From an uncultured Pirellulaceae bacterium (GTDB taxonomy: Bacteria; Planctomycetota; Planctomycetia; Pirellulales; Pirellulaceae): DNA of 34,347 nucleotides. Positions 1 to 8,095 of the stretch are shown piece after piece. Positions within the stretch are counted from its first letter, which is position 1, and each line of letters begins with the position of its first letter. The stretch is from the NCBI GenBank assembly GCA_905480235.1, contig CAJQPP010000074.1:1-34347 (forward strand), written 5' to 3'. The notes under the pieces are model-generated. The model was not told the origin of the DNA. It was given only the letters and a program-made list of their open reading frames with translations, and made no database searches. Both the position numbers and the translations under genes were made by a program.

Positions 1-1879
1 GAGATGTTACATCACCGACGATTCCGCCTTGGAACGTTTCTGGCGATTCAATCTCTACTCGCATGACCGGTTCCAGCAGTACGGGTCCGGTCTTCTTCAT
101 GAATTCCCGAAAGCAACCACGGGCAGCCGTTTGGAAGGCCATCTCACTACTATCGACATCATGGTAGGAACCGTCCTTCAAGTGGACATGCAGATTAACC
201 ACTGGGTACTCCGCAAGAATGCCCTTTGGCACACAGGTGCGGAATCCCTTTTCGACAGCAGGAATGTACTGCTTGGGGATACGGCCGCTAACGATCGAAT
301 CCTTGAAGATGAAATCTAGATCTTCTTGGCCTTCTTCGCGTTCTTCGATGGGGCCCATGGTGCCCACGATGTGCCCGTACTGGCCCGAACCACCCGACTG
401 CTTTTTGTGTTTGTGGTTGAACTCGATCATCTTGGTCGGCGTTTCGCGGTAGGAAACTTTCGGTGCTCCTACTTCCACCTCGATTTTGTATTCACGGCGA
501 ATCCGCTCGATGTAAACGTCGAGATGTAGTTCACCCATACCGGCCATAATGACTTCGCCGGTTTCGTCATCGGTAAAGACTCGGAAAGTCGGGTCTTCTT
601 TTCTGAAACGTTGCAATGCTTTGCCTAACTTGTCGCCACCGCTTCGCTCTTTGGGGGTGACGGCAATTTTGATCACGGGTTCCGGAATGAACATACTTTC
701 CAGCGTGCACATTTTTTGCTTGGCGGCGTAGGTATCACCACTCGCACAATCGATGCCCATAACCGCAACAATGTCTCCAGCAGAAGCGGAATCCATTTCC
801 TCGCGTTTGTCGGAGTGCATTCTTAGGATGCGGCTGAAACGATCCTTGCGGCCTGTACGCTGGTTGATGTACATCTGGCCCTTCTCGATGGTGCCTTGGT
901 AAATCCGCATGTAGGTCAACTGACCGTAGGGATCTTCCACGATCTTAAAGGCCATGCCCACAAACGGCTTATCTGCTTCAGGTACCAAAGGATAGGTCTC
1001 GTCCGGGTTTTCCCAGTTTTTCGCGTCGATACCACGATCCAAAGGCGAGGGCAGGTAGCGACAGATTGCGTCCAACAAAGGTTGGACACCTTTATTACGA
1101 AATGCGGTGCCGAGGAAGACAGGCGTGAAATCTTGCTCCTGAACAGCAGCCAACACTACTTTGTGAATGAGTTCTTCGGTAACGGGTTCTTCCGAGAGCA
1201 GTAGTTCCATGAGCTCATCGCTGTACATGGCCAAGCCTTCGAGCATCTCTTGGCGGCCAAGATCTGCAGTCTCTTGCATGTCGGCAGGGATGTCCTCGAT
1301 GCGGGTGTGTTCTCCCTTTTCGCCATCGAAGTACAGCGCCTTCATGGTGATTAAGTCGATGATGCCTTCGAAGTCTTCGCCTGCGCCAATGGGCAGTTGC
1401 ATCAAATTTGCTTGGGCGTTGAGCTTTTCTCGCATCTGCTCAAGTACGTTTTGAGGGTCAGCACCTGTCCGGTCCATCTTGTTGACGAAGGCCAAACGGG
1501 GCACATGATATCGTTTCATTTGGCGATCGACAGTCAGCGACTGAGCTTGCACACCACCCACGGCACAAAGAACCAAAACCGCACCGTCTAGTACGCGAAG
1601 GGAGCGCTCAACTTCTACTGTGAAGTCCACGTGACCGGGCGTGTCGATCAAGTTAATGCCGTAGTCGTTCCAGGTCACGCTGGTGGCAGCGCTGGTAATG
1701 GTAATACCACGCTCTTTTTCCAGTTCCATGTGATCCATGGTTGCGCCGTCACCGCCACCGCGAACTTCCTCAATTTTGTGGATGCGTCCCGTGTAGTAAA
1801 GGATTCGCTCACTCAAAGTGGTTTTGCCCGAATCGATGTGAGCAGAGATTCCAATGTTTCTCAGCTTGCTAAGGTTCAT
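1..1879 (-). CDS. fusA: Elongation factor G, mitochondrial EF-G1-like type (3' end cut by window)
   Basis: Translational GTPase that drives ribosomal translocation in the cytosol. The ATG is at 1879 and 626 codons are visible; the end of the protein (C-terminal domain V/IV region) lies outside the window. The G-domain motifs are all present: P-loop H14-IDSGKT-20, RGITI switch, DTPGHVDF, and NKMD at residues 133-136. The sequence around them is not that of the usual bacterial EF-G (AHIDAGKT) but closely matches what I remember of mitochondrial GFM1, for example SAHIDSGKT, LYYTGRI, ITSAAT, VLCAVGGVQ and RQMKRY. Planctomycetes and spirochaetes are known to carry such mitochondrial-like EF-Gs (called spdEFG1/2), where type 1 does translocation and type 2 recycling. 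There is no str operon context: no rpsL, rpsG or tuf next to it. High confidence in EF-G; fairly high in the subtype. Confidence 0.96.
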   Translation of the reverse strand, partial: MNLSKLRNIGISAHIDSGKTTLSERILYYTGRIHKIEEVRGGGDGATMDHMELEKERGITITSAATSVTWNDYGINLIDTPGHVDFTVEVERSLRVLDGAVLVLCAVGGVQAQSLTVDRQMKRYHVPRLAFVNKMDRTGADPQNVLEQMREKLNAQANLMQLPIGAGEDFEGIIDLITMKALYFDGEKGEHTRIEDIPADMQETADLGRQEMLEGLAMYSDELMELLLSEEPVTEELIHKVVLAAVQEQDFTPVFLGTAFRNKGVQPLLDAICRYLPSPLDRGIDAKNWENPDETYPLVPEADKPFVGMAFKIVEDPYGQLTYMRIYQGTIEKGQMYINQRTGRKDRFSRILRMHSDKREEMDSASAGDIVAVMGIDCASGDTYAAKQKMCTLESMFIPEPVIKIAVTPKERSGGDKLGKALQRFRKEDPTFRVFTDDETGEVIMAGMGELHLDVYIERIRREYKIEVEVGAPKVSYRETPTKMIEFNHKHKKQSGGSGQYGHIVGTMGPIEEREEGQEDLDFIFKDSIVSGRIPKQYIPAVEKGFRTCVPKGILAEYPVVNLHVHLKDGSYHDVDSSEMAFQTAARGCFREFMKKTGPVLLEPVMRVEIESPETFQGGIVGDVTS

Positions 1880-2535
1880 CTTTGCACCAAAGGTAAGAAG
1901 TTCTAAATTTCGCGTAAGTTAAAAATGACGGCGTTCGCACAATCCGATCTGGCAACGTAAAAACGCGTTGCAAACTCTGGAGTCTCGAATCCGCGAGTCG
2001 CTGCAAGTCAGCGTTCGCTCGAGTGAGATTTCCAACCGTTGTTGCCAGCATCACCGTGCGGTGCGAAAGGCAACCTTCACTGCCAAGGGTTGGAATGAAG
2101 AAAAAAGTGTGCGGCTTTCGCTAAGTTAAGTTCTCAATGATATTTAAAACCTAATCACGGGAAAGGCCAAAAGCTGATTATCGGTACAACCGCTGACCCT
2201 TATGCCGTTTCGCCAATTGTAAAAATCGACCCTCAGCAGGCCTAATCTTTAGCTAACTCCAGCAACGTTTTGCAAACCCAAAGGGCTGTTGTTGTGGCTC
2301 GTAGGTCTCCGGTTTGGTAAAGCAGGTGGTTTTTGGAGGAGCGGCCCCCCAAGTAAGGGGAGAAAATCTCACCTGAGCGACACTTGGGGCAAAAACCCCT
2401 GACATAGGGCCAGCTGTGACGACGGAGGGACCCAGAGGCCTGTTTGGACGGTGTGGCAAGCAAAACACCGAATGATTCTCGGTCGTCCGTGAAAATCGAG
2501 ATGGCAAACGGAGTTTTTTCGGTGGGAATTATTTT
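1880..2535. other. Intergenic region upstream of fusA with a GC-rich block
   Basis: No convincing gene. The part next to fusA (about 1880-2240) should hold the fusA promoter and leader; no clear promoter or Shine-Dalgarno sequence was recognised. The part at about 2262-2463 is different: GC-rich, with C and G runs and inverted repeats. Its minus-strand frames of 73 and 84 codons overlap each other, have no ribosome binding site and read as low-complexity translations, so they are not called as genes. No obvious terminator follows nfeD, which ends at 2536. Confidence 0.5.
2347..2399. repeat. Inverted repeats in GC-rich intergenic block
   Basis: CCCCAAGT at 2347-2354 is matched by ACTTGGGG at 2382-2389, giving an 8-bp stem with a 27-nt loop. 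The second arm can alternatively pair with the CCCC at 2396-2399 (GGGG-CAAAAA-CCCC). This is competing secondary structure in a block that encodes nothing recognisable. It could be a degraded dispersed repeat or part of an RNA; no T-run makes it a simple terminator. Confidence 0.5.
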
Positions 2536-4116
2536 TCAGGCGGTACCCGAGTTTTTTTCAATCTCAGACACGACAATCCGATTTCCGGCGATTTCGATCA
2601 CGCGAACTTGGGCTCCGGGCTCTAAATAGGTTCCGTCGCTGACCACATCAATTGACTTGCCTTGGAAACTGGCACGCCCGGCAGGTCGCAACAACGACTC
2701 GGCTACCCCCCAGTCTCCAACGGATACCAATGGATGACTGACCGGTATTGGTTTGCCTGTCGCTTTATCAACTTTAGTGTCAACTTCCTTAGTCGGAGGC
2801 GCTAATGAGAGACGATTGAGGATCGGAATCTTGCCAAATTTATGGGAGACAAAAACCGCCCCGATCAAAAATACCGAAGTGGCTACGGAGATCACCAACA
2901 GCGTCGTGAGCAAACTGTCGACCTGTGTTGACGTCTGGGGGATTACAAAATCCTGACTCGCCATCACGATGCTGACGAACAAGAGAATTAATCCCGCGAA
3001 TCCCGCCACCCCGAAACCCGGAATCACGAACACCTCCATCAACAAAAAAGTGATCCCGGCGACAAACAAAATCACTTCCAGCCATCCGGCCGTACCACCG
3101 GCAAAACGGCTCCAGAAAAACAAAGCTGCACAGAGTGCGGCGATTAGACCGCCGACACCGATACCGGGTGCGCTCAATTCAAAATACAGTGCCATCAAAC
3201 CCATCAAGATCAGCAAGCCGGTCACAAAGGGACTGTTGAGCCAATACACGACACTGTCGGAAAATTTGAAACGGTATTCCTTGATCTTTCCGGTCGCCAC
3301 TAGTTCTTTTGTCAATTCCGCGCGATCATCCGCGATCTCGTCGGCAAAATCCAAGGCCACTGCTCGGGGGCCGTTGACGGTGAAAAATCGTTCCTTGCCC
3401 GTCTCTTCAATGAGCGACCAGCTGTTGAGGTCCATGTTCGCTTTTTTGGCGGCATCCATTGGGTCGGGGGTATCATCGCTTAGATAGACGGTTTGAAATT
3501 CCAGGTTGTCTTCTCCAGCGGCCTGGGTTTTACGGTAAAAGACGGCTGCGTTTTTATCGATCATCGCCTCAGCCAATTCCTTGGACCGTTCTTTTGCGCT
3601 GGCAAGATCCTGAGCTTGTCGGACCAAAACAGATTTGGCTTTGGCCGGTACATAGCGAAATGCCGCTAGTGTGGGGTCAAATTCGATAGGGCCTGCATCA
3701 CCAAATCGAGCCTGTGAGCCAAGAATGATTTCGTCGCAGCCAAGCGACATGAGGGCCGCGCCGCTGATCGCCTCACGCGGAACAAAGGCCACGGTGTAAG
3801 CCCAATCGACGTCCCTCAATAGCTCAGCCATTTCAAGGCTCTGAAAAGCCAAGCCGCCGGGGCTGTCGATTTCCACTACAACCAGATCCGCTCCGTATTT
3901 CTCAGCCCTTGATAAACGGTTTTTGAAATAGGAGGTGTTTTGGTAATCGATGGGCCCCTCGAAAACGATGACCACTGGCCGCTTGAATTCCTCGGCCCTC
4001 GATTGCAATTTTGTGGGAACGTCTGCTTCTTGGCCCAAGCTAGGGCTTGCCAATCCGAAGACGAGCATTCCCATAAGCAATTGGGACAGCAAAATACGAG
4101 CGATTAAATTCGCCAT
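2536..4116 (-). CDS. nfeD: NfeD-family membrane-bound serine protease (long form)
   Basis: 526-residue ClpP-class membrane protease, thought to act in membrane protein quality control, usually with stomatin/SPFH partners. An N-terminal signal peptide (about 1-29, ending SLGQ) is followed by a ClpP/crotonase-like domain: VVVEIDSPGG at about 79-88 and the SGAALMSLGCDEI helix with probable nucleophile Ser118; Lys159 or Lys161 may be the partner of the Ser/Lys dyad. Four to five hydrophobic segments span about 290-420, including the ELSAPGIGVGG loop typical of NfeD. The C-terminal 70 residues are the OB-fold NfeD domain (GxxGVAESLLRPAGRASFxG). The usual nucleophile context SAG is SGA here, so activity is likely but unproven. 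No SPFH partner gene lies next to it in the window. Start is ATG at 4116, divergent from the gene at 4482. Confidence 0.9.
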   Translation of the reverse strand: MANLIARILLSQLLMGMLVFGLASPSLGQEADVPTKLQSRAEEFKRPVVIVFEGPIDYQNTSYFKNRLSRAEKYGADLVVVEIDSPGGLAFQSLEMAELLRDVDWAYTVAFVPREAISGAALMSLGCDEIILGSQARFGDAGPIEFDPTLAAFRYVPAKAKSVLVRQAQDLASAKERSKELAEAMIDKNAAVFYRKTQAAGEDNLEFQTVYLSDDTPDPMDAAKKANMDLNSWSLIEETGKERFFTVNGPRAVALDFADEIADDRAELTKELVATGKIKEYRFKFSDSVVYWLNSPFVTGLLILMGLMALYFELSAPGIGVGGLIAALCAALFFWSRFAGGTAGWLEVILFVAGITFLLMEVFVIPGFGVAGFAGLILLFVSIVMASQDFVIPQTSTQVDSLLTTLLVISVATSVFLIGAVFVSHKFGKIPILNRLSLAPPTKEVDTKVDKATGKPIPVSHPLVSVGDWGVAESLLRPAGRASFQGKSIDVVSDGTYLEPGAQVRVIEIAGNRIVVSEIEKNSGTA

Positions 4117-4481
4117 GAAAGAAGGATCCCAAGATTTAAGTTGATAGCAGATGGCGGTGATATCGTCCCATGATAGCGGCCTCGCCTTGAGCGAATTTCA
4201 TCAGAAACTAACGATTTTTGAAAAAAAGCTTTGATTGGATTTCGGTGGTTCCCAATGCGTAACTCCGGCTCAGAGCATTATTTGACGCGGCAAGCTGGTT
4301 GGCAACCGCTTCTCCAGTCCAACTCCGACGGCCTTTTTAGTCTTTCCGCGTCTGTCGCAACCTTGTAGATCTTGCCCCAATAAATTTCTTCGCCTGGAAC
4401 GCGTGCTCAAAACTACAGCAAGGAAGCTGCAGTGTGTTTAGCGTTTTGCGAAGGACCACGGCCATCCAGGGAGGGATGTGA
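4117..4481. other. Divergent intergenic region, nfeD / thioredoxin-protease
   Basis: 365 bp between two divergent starts, so it should contain both promoters. The only element that can be pointed to with confidence is the purine-rich GGGAGGG about 7 nt before the ATG at 4482, a good Shine-Dalgarno sequence. No repeat, RNA gene or terminator was recognised. A short minus-strand frame across 4337-4636 overlaps the real gene and is discarded. Confidence 0.5.
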
Positions 4482-5981
4482 ATGCTGATTTCCAAGCTGT
4501 TATTGCTATCGTTCGTTTCATTGGCGACGACTGATATGCAGGTTCTGTTCTTTACCATGGATTCTTGCCCACCATGCAAGCAAACCGAGCCAGGTATTGA
4601 ACAATTGCGGCGGGAGGGCGTTGCCGTTTCGACCATTAATATCGCTCAGCATCAGGTTTATGCCCAACAATGTCGCGTGGATCGTACACCGACGGTCATC
4701 GTCATTAACGGTAATCAAGTTTTGTCCAGGCATACTGGTGCGTTGAGTTACGACTCATTACGGCAGATGGTATCCAAGTCTGAGGCGATGATTGGAAAGC
4801 CCGACGTTAGACAACCAGCAGTCTCAATTAATTCGGGTTCTAAAGGATCTCCGGTGGCCGCGAATGCCGCTCTGTCATCACCGGATCGGGCTGCTGACGC
4901 AAATTTGACACCCGAGCAACGAGCGATGGCAGCAACGGTTCGGTTTCGTGTGGAGGATCAACAGGGCGTCTCGCTGGCGACCGGAACCATTATTCATCGT
5001 CGTGAAAACGAGGCATTGGTTTTAACTTGCGGTCACGTATTTCGCGACTCTGCGGGTCAGGGCAAGATCAACGCGGACCTAGGGATCGCCCAAGGAAATC
5101 AAACTACGGTTGTTGGCAAGTTGATGTACTACGATGCGGAAAACCACGATATTGCATTGGTCGCGATACCCTGCCCTTTGGCCATTGAGCCGGTTCCAGT
5201 GGCCCCGGAAGTATTAAAGGTTCAGAGCGGCGACCAAATTTTCAGTGTCGGTTGCGATCGCGGTGCGGACCCCAGTTTGCGAAGCAGCGTGTTAAAAGCG
5301 GTTACGACTTATTCCGGCGTCAAGAAATACGATATTGTCGGTCGCCCCATTGACGGTCGGAGTGGCGGCGGCTTGTTTTCATCGGGCGGCCAGCTAATTG
5401 GTGTTTGTAATGCTGCGGCAGTGGAAGTGGATGAGGGAATCTATACCGGTTTACAATCAGTTTACTGGCAATTCGCCAAGACGAATCTGACCCATCTGTT
5501 CCAATCTGGGGTGAGCAATCAACAGCTCGTCGCTAATCCTTCCCCACCCAGCGTTACTCGCCCAGTAGGTGCAACTCAAACCAGTCCGCCACGCGCTTAT
5601 GGCCAACTGGATCATCCAGCCCAACGGCAGCGAACCGGCAATGTCGTGGCGAGAAACAACGAATTAAACCCGCCCGCCTCGCAACCGGTTTATCGAGGCG
5701 GCGGAGTGCCAGTCAGTCCGGCCGTCTATCGAGGCAACTCGGTACCCGTCAGATCGGCCAGTCAATCCTCTGCTGATGAGATGGAAATGATCGTGATCCT
5801 ACGATCCAAAAGAGACCCGAAATTGAATGAAACCATTACGATCGACCAGCCCTCGCCTCAAACCTTGGAGTGGCTCAAAGAAAATGCCCCCAATAATCGG
5901 TCAAGATTGGCGAATCTTCCGGAACTCAGCCCTCCCACGCCTCGGAATCAGGCGGAGTTAAGGGCCCAGTCGCCCCGCTAA
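4482..5981 (+). CDS. Exported thioredoxin-fold / trypsin-like serine protease fusion
   Basis: 499-residue two-domain protein. A short hydrophobic N-terminus (about 1-16) is followed directly by a thioredoxin-fold domain (about 19-100) with a CPPC redox motif (C29-P-P-C32) and the RTPT cis-proline segment. Residues about 145-355 form a chymotrypsin/trypsin-fold protease with a full triad: His185 (LTCGHVF), Asp223 (NHDIAL) and Ser294 (GRSGGGLF). A linker rich in Pro, Gln, Ser and Arg (about 360-430) includes two PVYRGG/AVYRGN-type near-repeats, then a short C-terminal region. Redox plus proteolysis suggests extracytoplasmic protein quality control, but the substrate is unknown. Cleavage of the N-terminus is uncertain because the hydrophobic stretch runs almost into the first beta strand. 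Start is supported by GGGAGGG upstream. The next gene begins 166 bp on, same strand. Confidence 0.85.
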   Translation: MLISKLLLLSFVSLATTDMQVLFFTMDSCPPCKQTEPGIEQLRREGVAVSTINIAQHQVYAQQCRVDRTPTVIVINGNQVLSRHTGALSYDSLRQMVSKSEAMIGKPDVRQPAVSINSGSKGSPVAANAALSSPDRAADANLTPEQRAMAATVRFRVEDQQGVSLATGTIIHRRENEALVLTCGHVFRDSAGQGKINADLGIAQGNQTTVVGKLMYYDAENHDIALVAIPCPLAIEPVPVAPEVLKVQSGDQIFSVGCDRGADPSLRSSVLKAVTTYSGVKKYDIVGRPIDGRSGGGLFSSGGQLIGVCNAAAVEVDEGIYTGLQSVYWQFAKTNLTHLFQSGVSNQQLVANPSPPSVTRPVGATQTSPPRAYGQLDHPAQRQRTGNVVARNNELNPPASQPVYRGGGVPVSPAVYRGNSVPVRSASQSSADEMEMIVILRSKRDPKLNETITIDQPSPQTLEWLKENAPNNRSRLANLPELSPPTPRNQAELRAQSPR

Positions 5982-6147
5982 GCCCCGGATTGGCAGGAAA
6001 GTCCAGAAAATACCGAAAAAGAACCTCGGAAACGAAACCTCTCTCGTATGGGACGGTTAAAAGAGTCAGGTAGGTTCTCGTGGAATGCGGGGACACCCTC
6101 GATAGCTTACTTTTTAAGTGATTACAGAAAGGCCTGGAGAACATCCA

Positions 6148-6849
6148 ATGTCAGTTAGAAACATTTGCGGATTGATCTTAATTGCCGCCGTCTTCAGTAT
6201 TTTGAGTGTCGACGTGGCTTTTGCCCAACGCGGTGGTTCAAACCGTACAGCGGGCATGATGAGAATGATGGGCGGAAACAACCAGTTTAGCCTGCTTACC
6301 GATAAGAAAGTTCAAGAAGAACTTGAATTGGTAGATGATCAGATCGAAGAACTGGAAGAACTTCAAAAAGAGGCGATGCAGGAAATTCGAGATATGTTCT
6401 CGGAAATGCAGGATAGTGGCGGTGACCGTCGCGAGGCATTCCGAAACATTCGCGAAAAGATGCAAGAGAAAATGAAGCCTTACGAAGGGCGCGTCAATGA
6501 TGTTCTCTTACCCCACCAACAGACTCGATTGAAACAACTCGGCTACCAAAGCAGCGGGCGAAATTCCGGAGCGGGCGGCGTGTTTGACAACCAAGCCCTG
6601 TTGGATGATCTGGATATCTCTGACAAGCAGAGAGAAGAATTGAAAGAGGCGGTTGAGGAAGCACGTGAGAAGCTCCAAAAGGAATACCAGAAATTGGTAA
6701 AGGACGCTGAGGACGACATCCTTAAAGTTTTGGACAGCGACCAACGCAAGAAATTCAAAGAACTTGTCGGTAGTTCCTTCCAATTCGAAAACCCATGGCA
6801 ACGGCGAGGTACTGGTCGCGAGCGTACGGATCGCTCACGCCGGAGATAG
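6148..6849 (+). CDS. Exported helical Spy/CpxP-like protein with two repeated modules
   Basis: 233 residues from ATG 6148, chosen over an upstream GTG (6118) because GGAG sits just before it and it opens directly into a signal peptide (residues 1-27, cleavage after AFA). The mature part is highly charged and alpha-helical or coiled-coil, with two similar modules: an acidic helix beginning LLTDKKVQEELEL or LLDDLDISDKQREEL, and a later helix ending LLPHQQTRLKQL or LDSDQRKKFKEL. These last motifs resemble the LTxxQ motif of the periplasmic chaperones Spy and CpxP, a resemblance rather than a demonstrated homology. The C-terminus is Arg-rich. A strong terminator follows 33 bp later, so this is probably the last gene of its unit. 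Function is likely periplasmic stress binding or chaperoning; not certain. Confidence 0.8.
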   Translation: MSVRNICGLILIAAVFSILSVDVAFAQRGGSNRTAGMMRMMGGNNQFSLLTDKKVQEELELVDDQIEELEELQKEAMQEIRDMFSEMQDSGGDRREAFRNIREKMQEKMKPYEGRVNDVLLPHQQTRLKQLGYQSSGRNSGAGGVFDNQALLDDLDISDKQREELKEAVEEAREKLQKEYQKLVKDAEDDILKVLDSDQRKKFKELVGSSFQFENPWQRRGTGRERTDRSRRR

Positions 6850-6881
6850 TCCTCAAGCCAAATCCAGAAGAAAACATATTG

Positions 6882-6918
6882 CAGGCCGTTGATCGTGATG
6901 ATCAACGGCCTGTTTTTT
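6882..6918 (+). terminator. Rho-independent terminator
   Basis: A perfect 13-bp stem (CAGGCCGTTGATC, 6882-6894, and its complement at 6900-6912) with a 5-nt loop GTGAT, followed directly by six T residues. It ends the transcript of the Spy/CpxP-like gene. Confidence 0.95.
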
Positions 6919-7056
6919 GCTAGCGGTGGCGGTAGCGGGGCCTCAGTGAATCTCGGTCTGAAAGCTCGCAGAGTACTTTTGGAGCGTTGCGAAAATCGCC
7001 AGTTTGGTAACTGCTATCGGGTCAGGTTGATTTTACGATTTTTGCAGAAATCGCTC

Positions 7057-7085
7057 TTGCTGCAACGTGATTACTCCAGTAATTC
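7057..7085 (+). promoter_or_regulatory. Possible sigma70-type promoter of the structured RNA
   Basis: TTGCTG (7057-7062), a 17-nt spacer and TAATTC (7080-7085) give an acceptable -35/-10 pair. The expected start near 7091-7092 coincides with the first arm of an 8-bp inverted repeat. Each box matches consensus at only about four of six positions, so this is weak evidence by itself. Confidence 0.3.
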
Positions 7086-7090
7086 TAGCT

Positions 7091-7414
7091 TCGCAAACAA
7101 GGCAACAAGCCCTTAATACAAAGTGTTGAATCGTTTGCGAGATCGCAATCTGATCAGTCCATTCCGCGATGGAAAAAAGAACAGATTTATTACACGGAAA
7201 GCTCTGTCGTCTTGTGTTGGCAATGCGGGAATCCAACACGAACCCTCCCTCCTGGGTATCGAGCATTAGACTTGTCAAAACAATGGTTTCTGGGTCAACC
7301 GTTTTGATAGGCGCTCACGACTGAGCTTGTGACTGAGCACCGGGATGCTTCGGCATCCCGGTGCCAGGGAACAACGAAGCGTTAATTGCCAAGTGTGCGA
7401 TTAACGCTTTTTTT
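7091..7414 (+). ncRNA. Candidate structured non-coding RNA
   Basis: No recognisable ORF, but a plus-strand series of hairpins ending in a terminator: TCGCAAAC/GTTTGCGA (7091-7098 with 7133-7140) enclosing AAGGC/GCC; GTGTTGG/CCAACAC (about 7214-7239); TCAAAAC/GTTTTGA with inner GGTT/AACC (about 7274-7307); a perfect 12-bp stem capped by a TTCG tetraloop (7337-7348 with 7353-7364); and a 10-bp stem plus T-run (7377-7414). The protein genes on both sides do not need this terminator: the upstream one has its own at 6882, and ogt runs the other way. No match to RNase P RNA, tmRNA, SRP RNA or 6S RNA was recognised. It may be a trans-acting sRNA or a novel class. The remaining flanks of this gene-free gap (6919-7056, 7415-7576) show nothing further. 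Confidence 0.45.
7377..7414 (+). terminator. Rho-independent terminator with no protein gene upstream
   Basis: AAGCGTTAAT (7377-7386) pairs perfectly with ATTAACGCTT (7400-7409) across a 13-nt loop and runs into a tract of eight T residues. The T-tract is on the plus strand only, so it fixes the direction of transcription. It lies 12 nt after the TTCG-capped hairpin. Confidence 0.85.
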
Positions 7415-7576
7415 ATTGCGCTCTGGACCGGACCGGGCAGGCCGATTTTACGGGAGACGTTGTAGATTGGTGCAACGGGTGGGAATAAGCGGTTCGCGGT
7501 GCTACTGACAAGGGGCGCCGTGAGTTTAAGCGTCTCGGTTGTCAGAAGTAGCACGCTAAACCGTTCTGGAGGCTCG

Positions 7577-8095
7577 CTAGTGCGATATGGCGTCCGCGAC
7601 AGACCGACCTTCATTAGCCAAGAGCCTCTGCTTCAAAGCGACTCCGTTGGGTGCTGAGAACCCTCCGATGCCAGTGCTGCTGCAAACTCGGTGGCAGGGC
7701 ACGATAAGCGGATACCGATTGTTGGCCATCACGGACCCCACGGCACGGCTGGCACGAGGTGAGCCGGCTATTTTTGCCAATTGCCCGTAGGTTAGCACCT
7801 GCCCCCAACCAATGGATCGGCAGGCCCGGGTAACTTGTTTTTGAAATGGCGTCATCCAAGACTCATCAATTTTCAGACTGTCCAACGCGGTCCGTTTGCC
7901 AGAGCAATACTTTTGCAACGCCCCGACCATCCGAGAGTGGCGTTTGACTGGGACAACGGCGTGGTTTGTACCGGCTCGGCAGAGCAGGCTTGAGCGGTTC
8001 TCATGCCCGATCCATGTGCGTTGGATCAACCCTTCGCTCGTTAAAATACCTGTCCAACCCAAATCGGTGGAAAAGACAACTAATTCTGTGAACAT
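7577..8095 (-). CDS. ogt: Methylated-DNA--protein-cysteine S-methyltransferase (MGMT/Ogt)
   Basis: 172 residues, the normal length for Ogt/AGT. It removes alkyl groups from O6 of guanine (and O4 of thymine) by transfer to its own cysteine, a suicidal repair reaction. The acceptor is Cys134 in PCHRV, preceded by the DNA-binding helix with the TYGQLAKIAG turn (102-111) and the RAVG segment holding the probable arginine finger (Arg117). Asn125 in MANNRYP matches the conserved asparagine hinge. The end IGGFSAPNGVALKQRLLANE is the usual substrate-pocket and terminal helix. The N-terminal 75 residues are the variable domain. Its 3' end faces the structured RNA candidate; the gene at 8324 diverges from it across a 228-bp gap. 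Confidence 0.94.
   Translation of the reverse strand: MFTELVVFSTDLGWTGILTSEGLIQRTWIGHENRSSLLCRAGTNHAVVPVKRHSRMVGALQKYCSGKRTALDSLKIDESWMTPFQKQVTRACRSIGWGQVLTYGQLAKIAGSPRASRAVGSVMANNRYPLIVPCHRVCSSTGIGGFSAPNGVALKQRLLANEGRSVADAISH

Noticed and set aside
1869..2054. 61-codon frame overlapping the start of fusA
   Set aside because: It overlaps the EF-G start codon in another frame and has no support of its own.
2242..2507. Two overlapping minus-strand frames (73 and 84 codons) in the GC-rich block
   Set aside because: They overlap in different frames, have no ribosome site or recognised domain, and follow the repeat structure of the DNA; treated as a repeat-like block rather than genes.
7315..7614. 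99-codon minus-strand frame across the structured RNA region
   Set aside because: It reads through the terminator and the TTCG hairpin in the opposite sense, overlaps the end of ogt, and has no family features; the RNA structure explains the region better.
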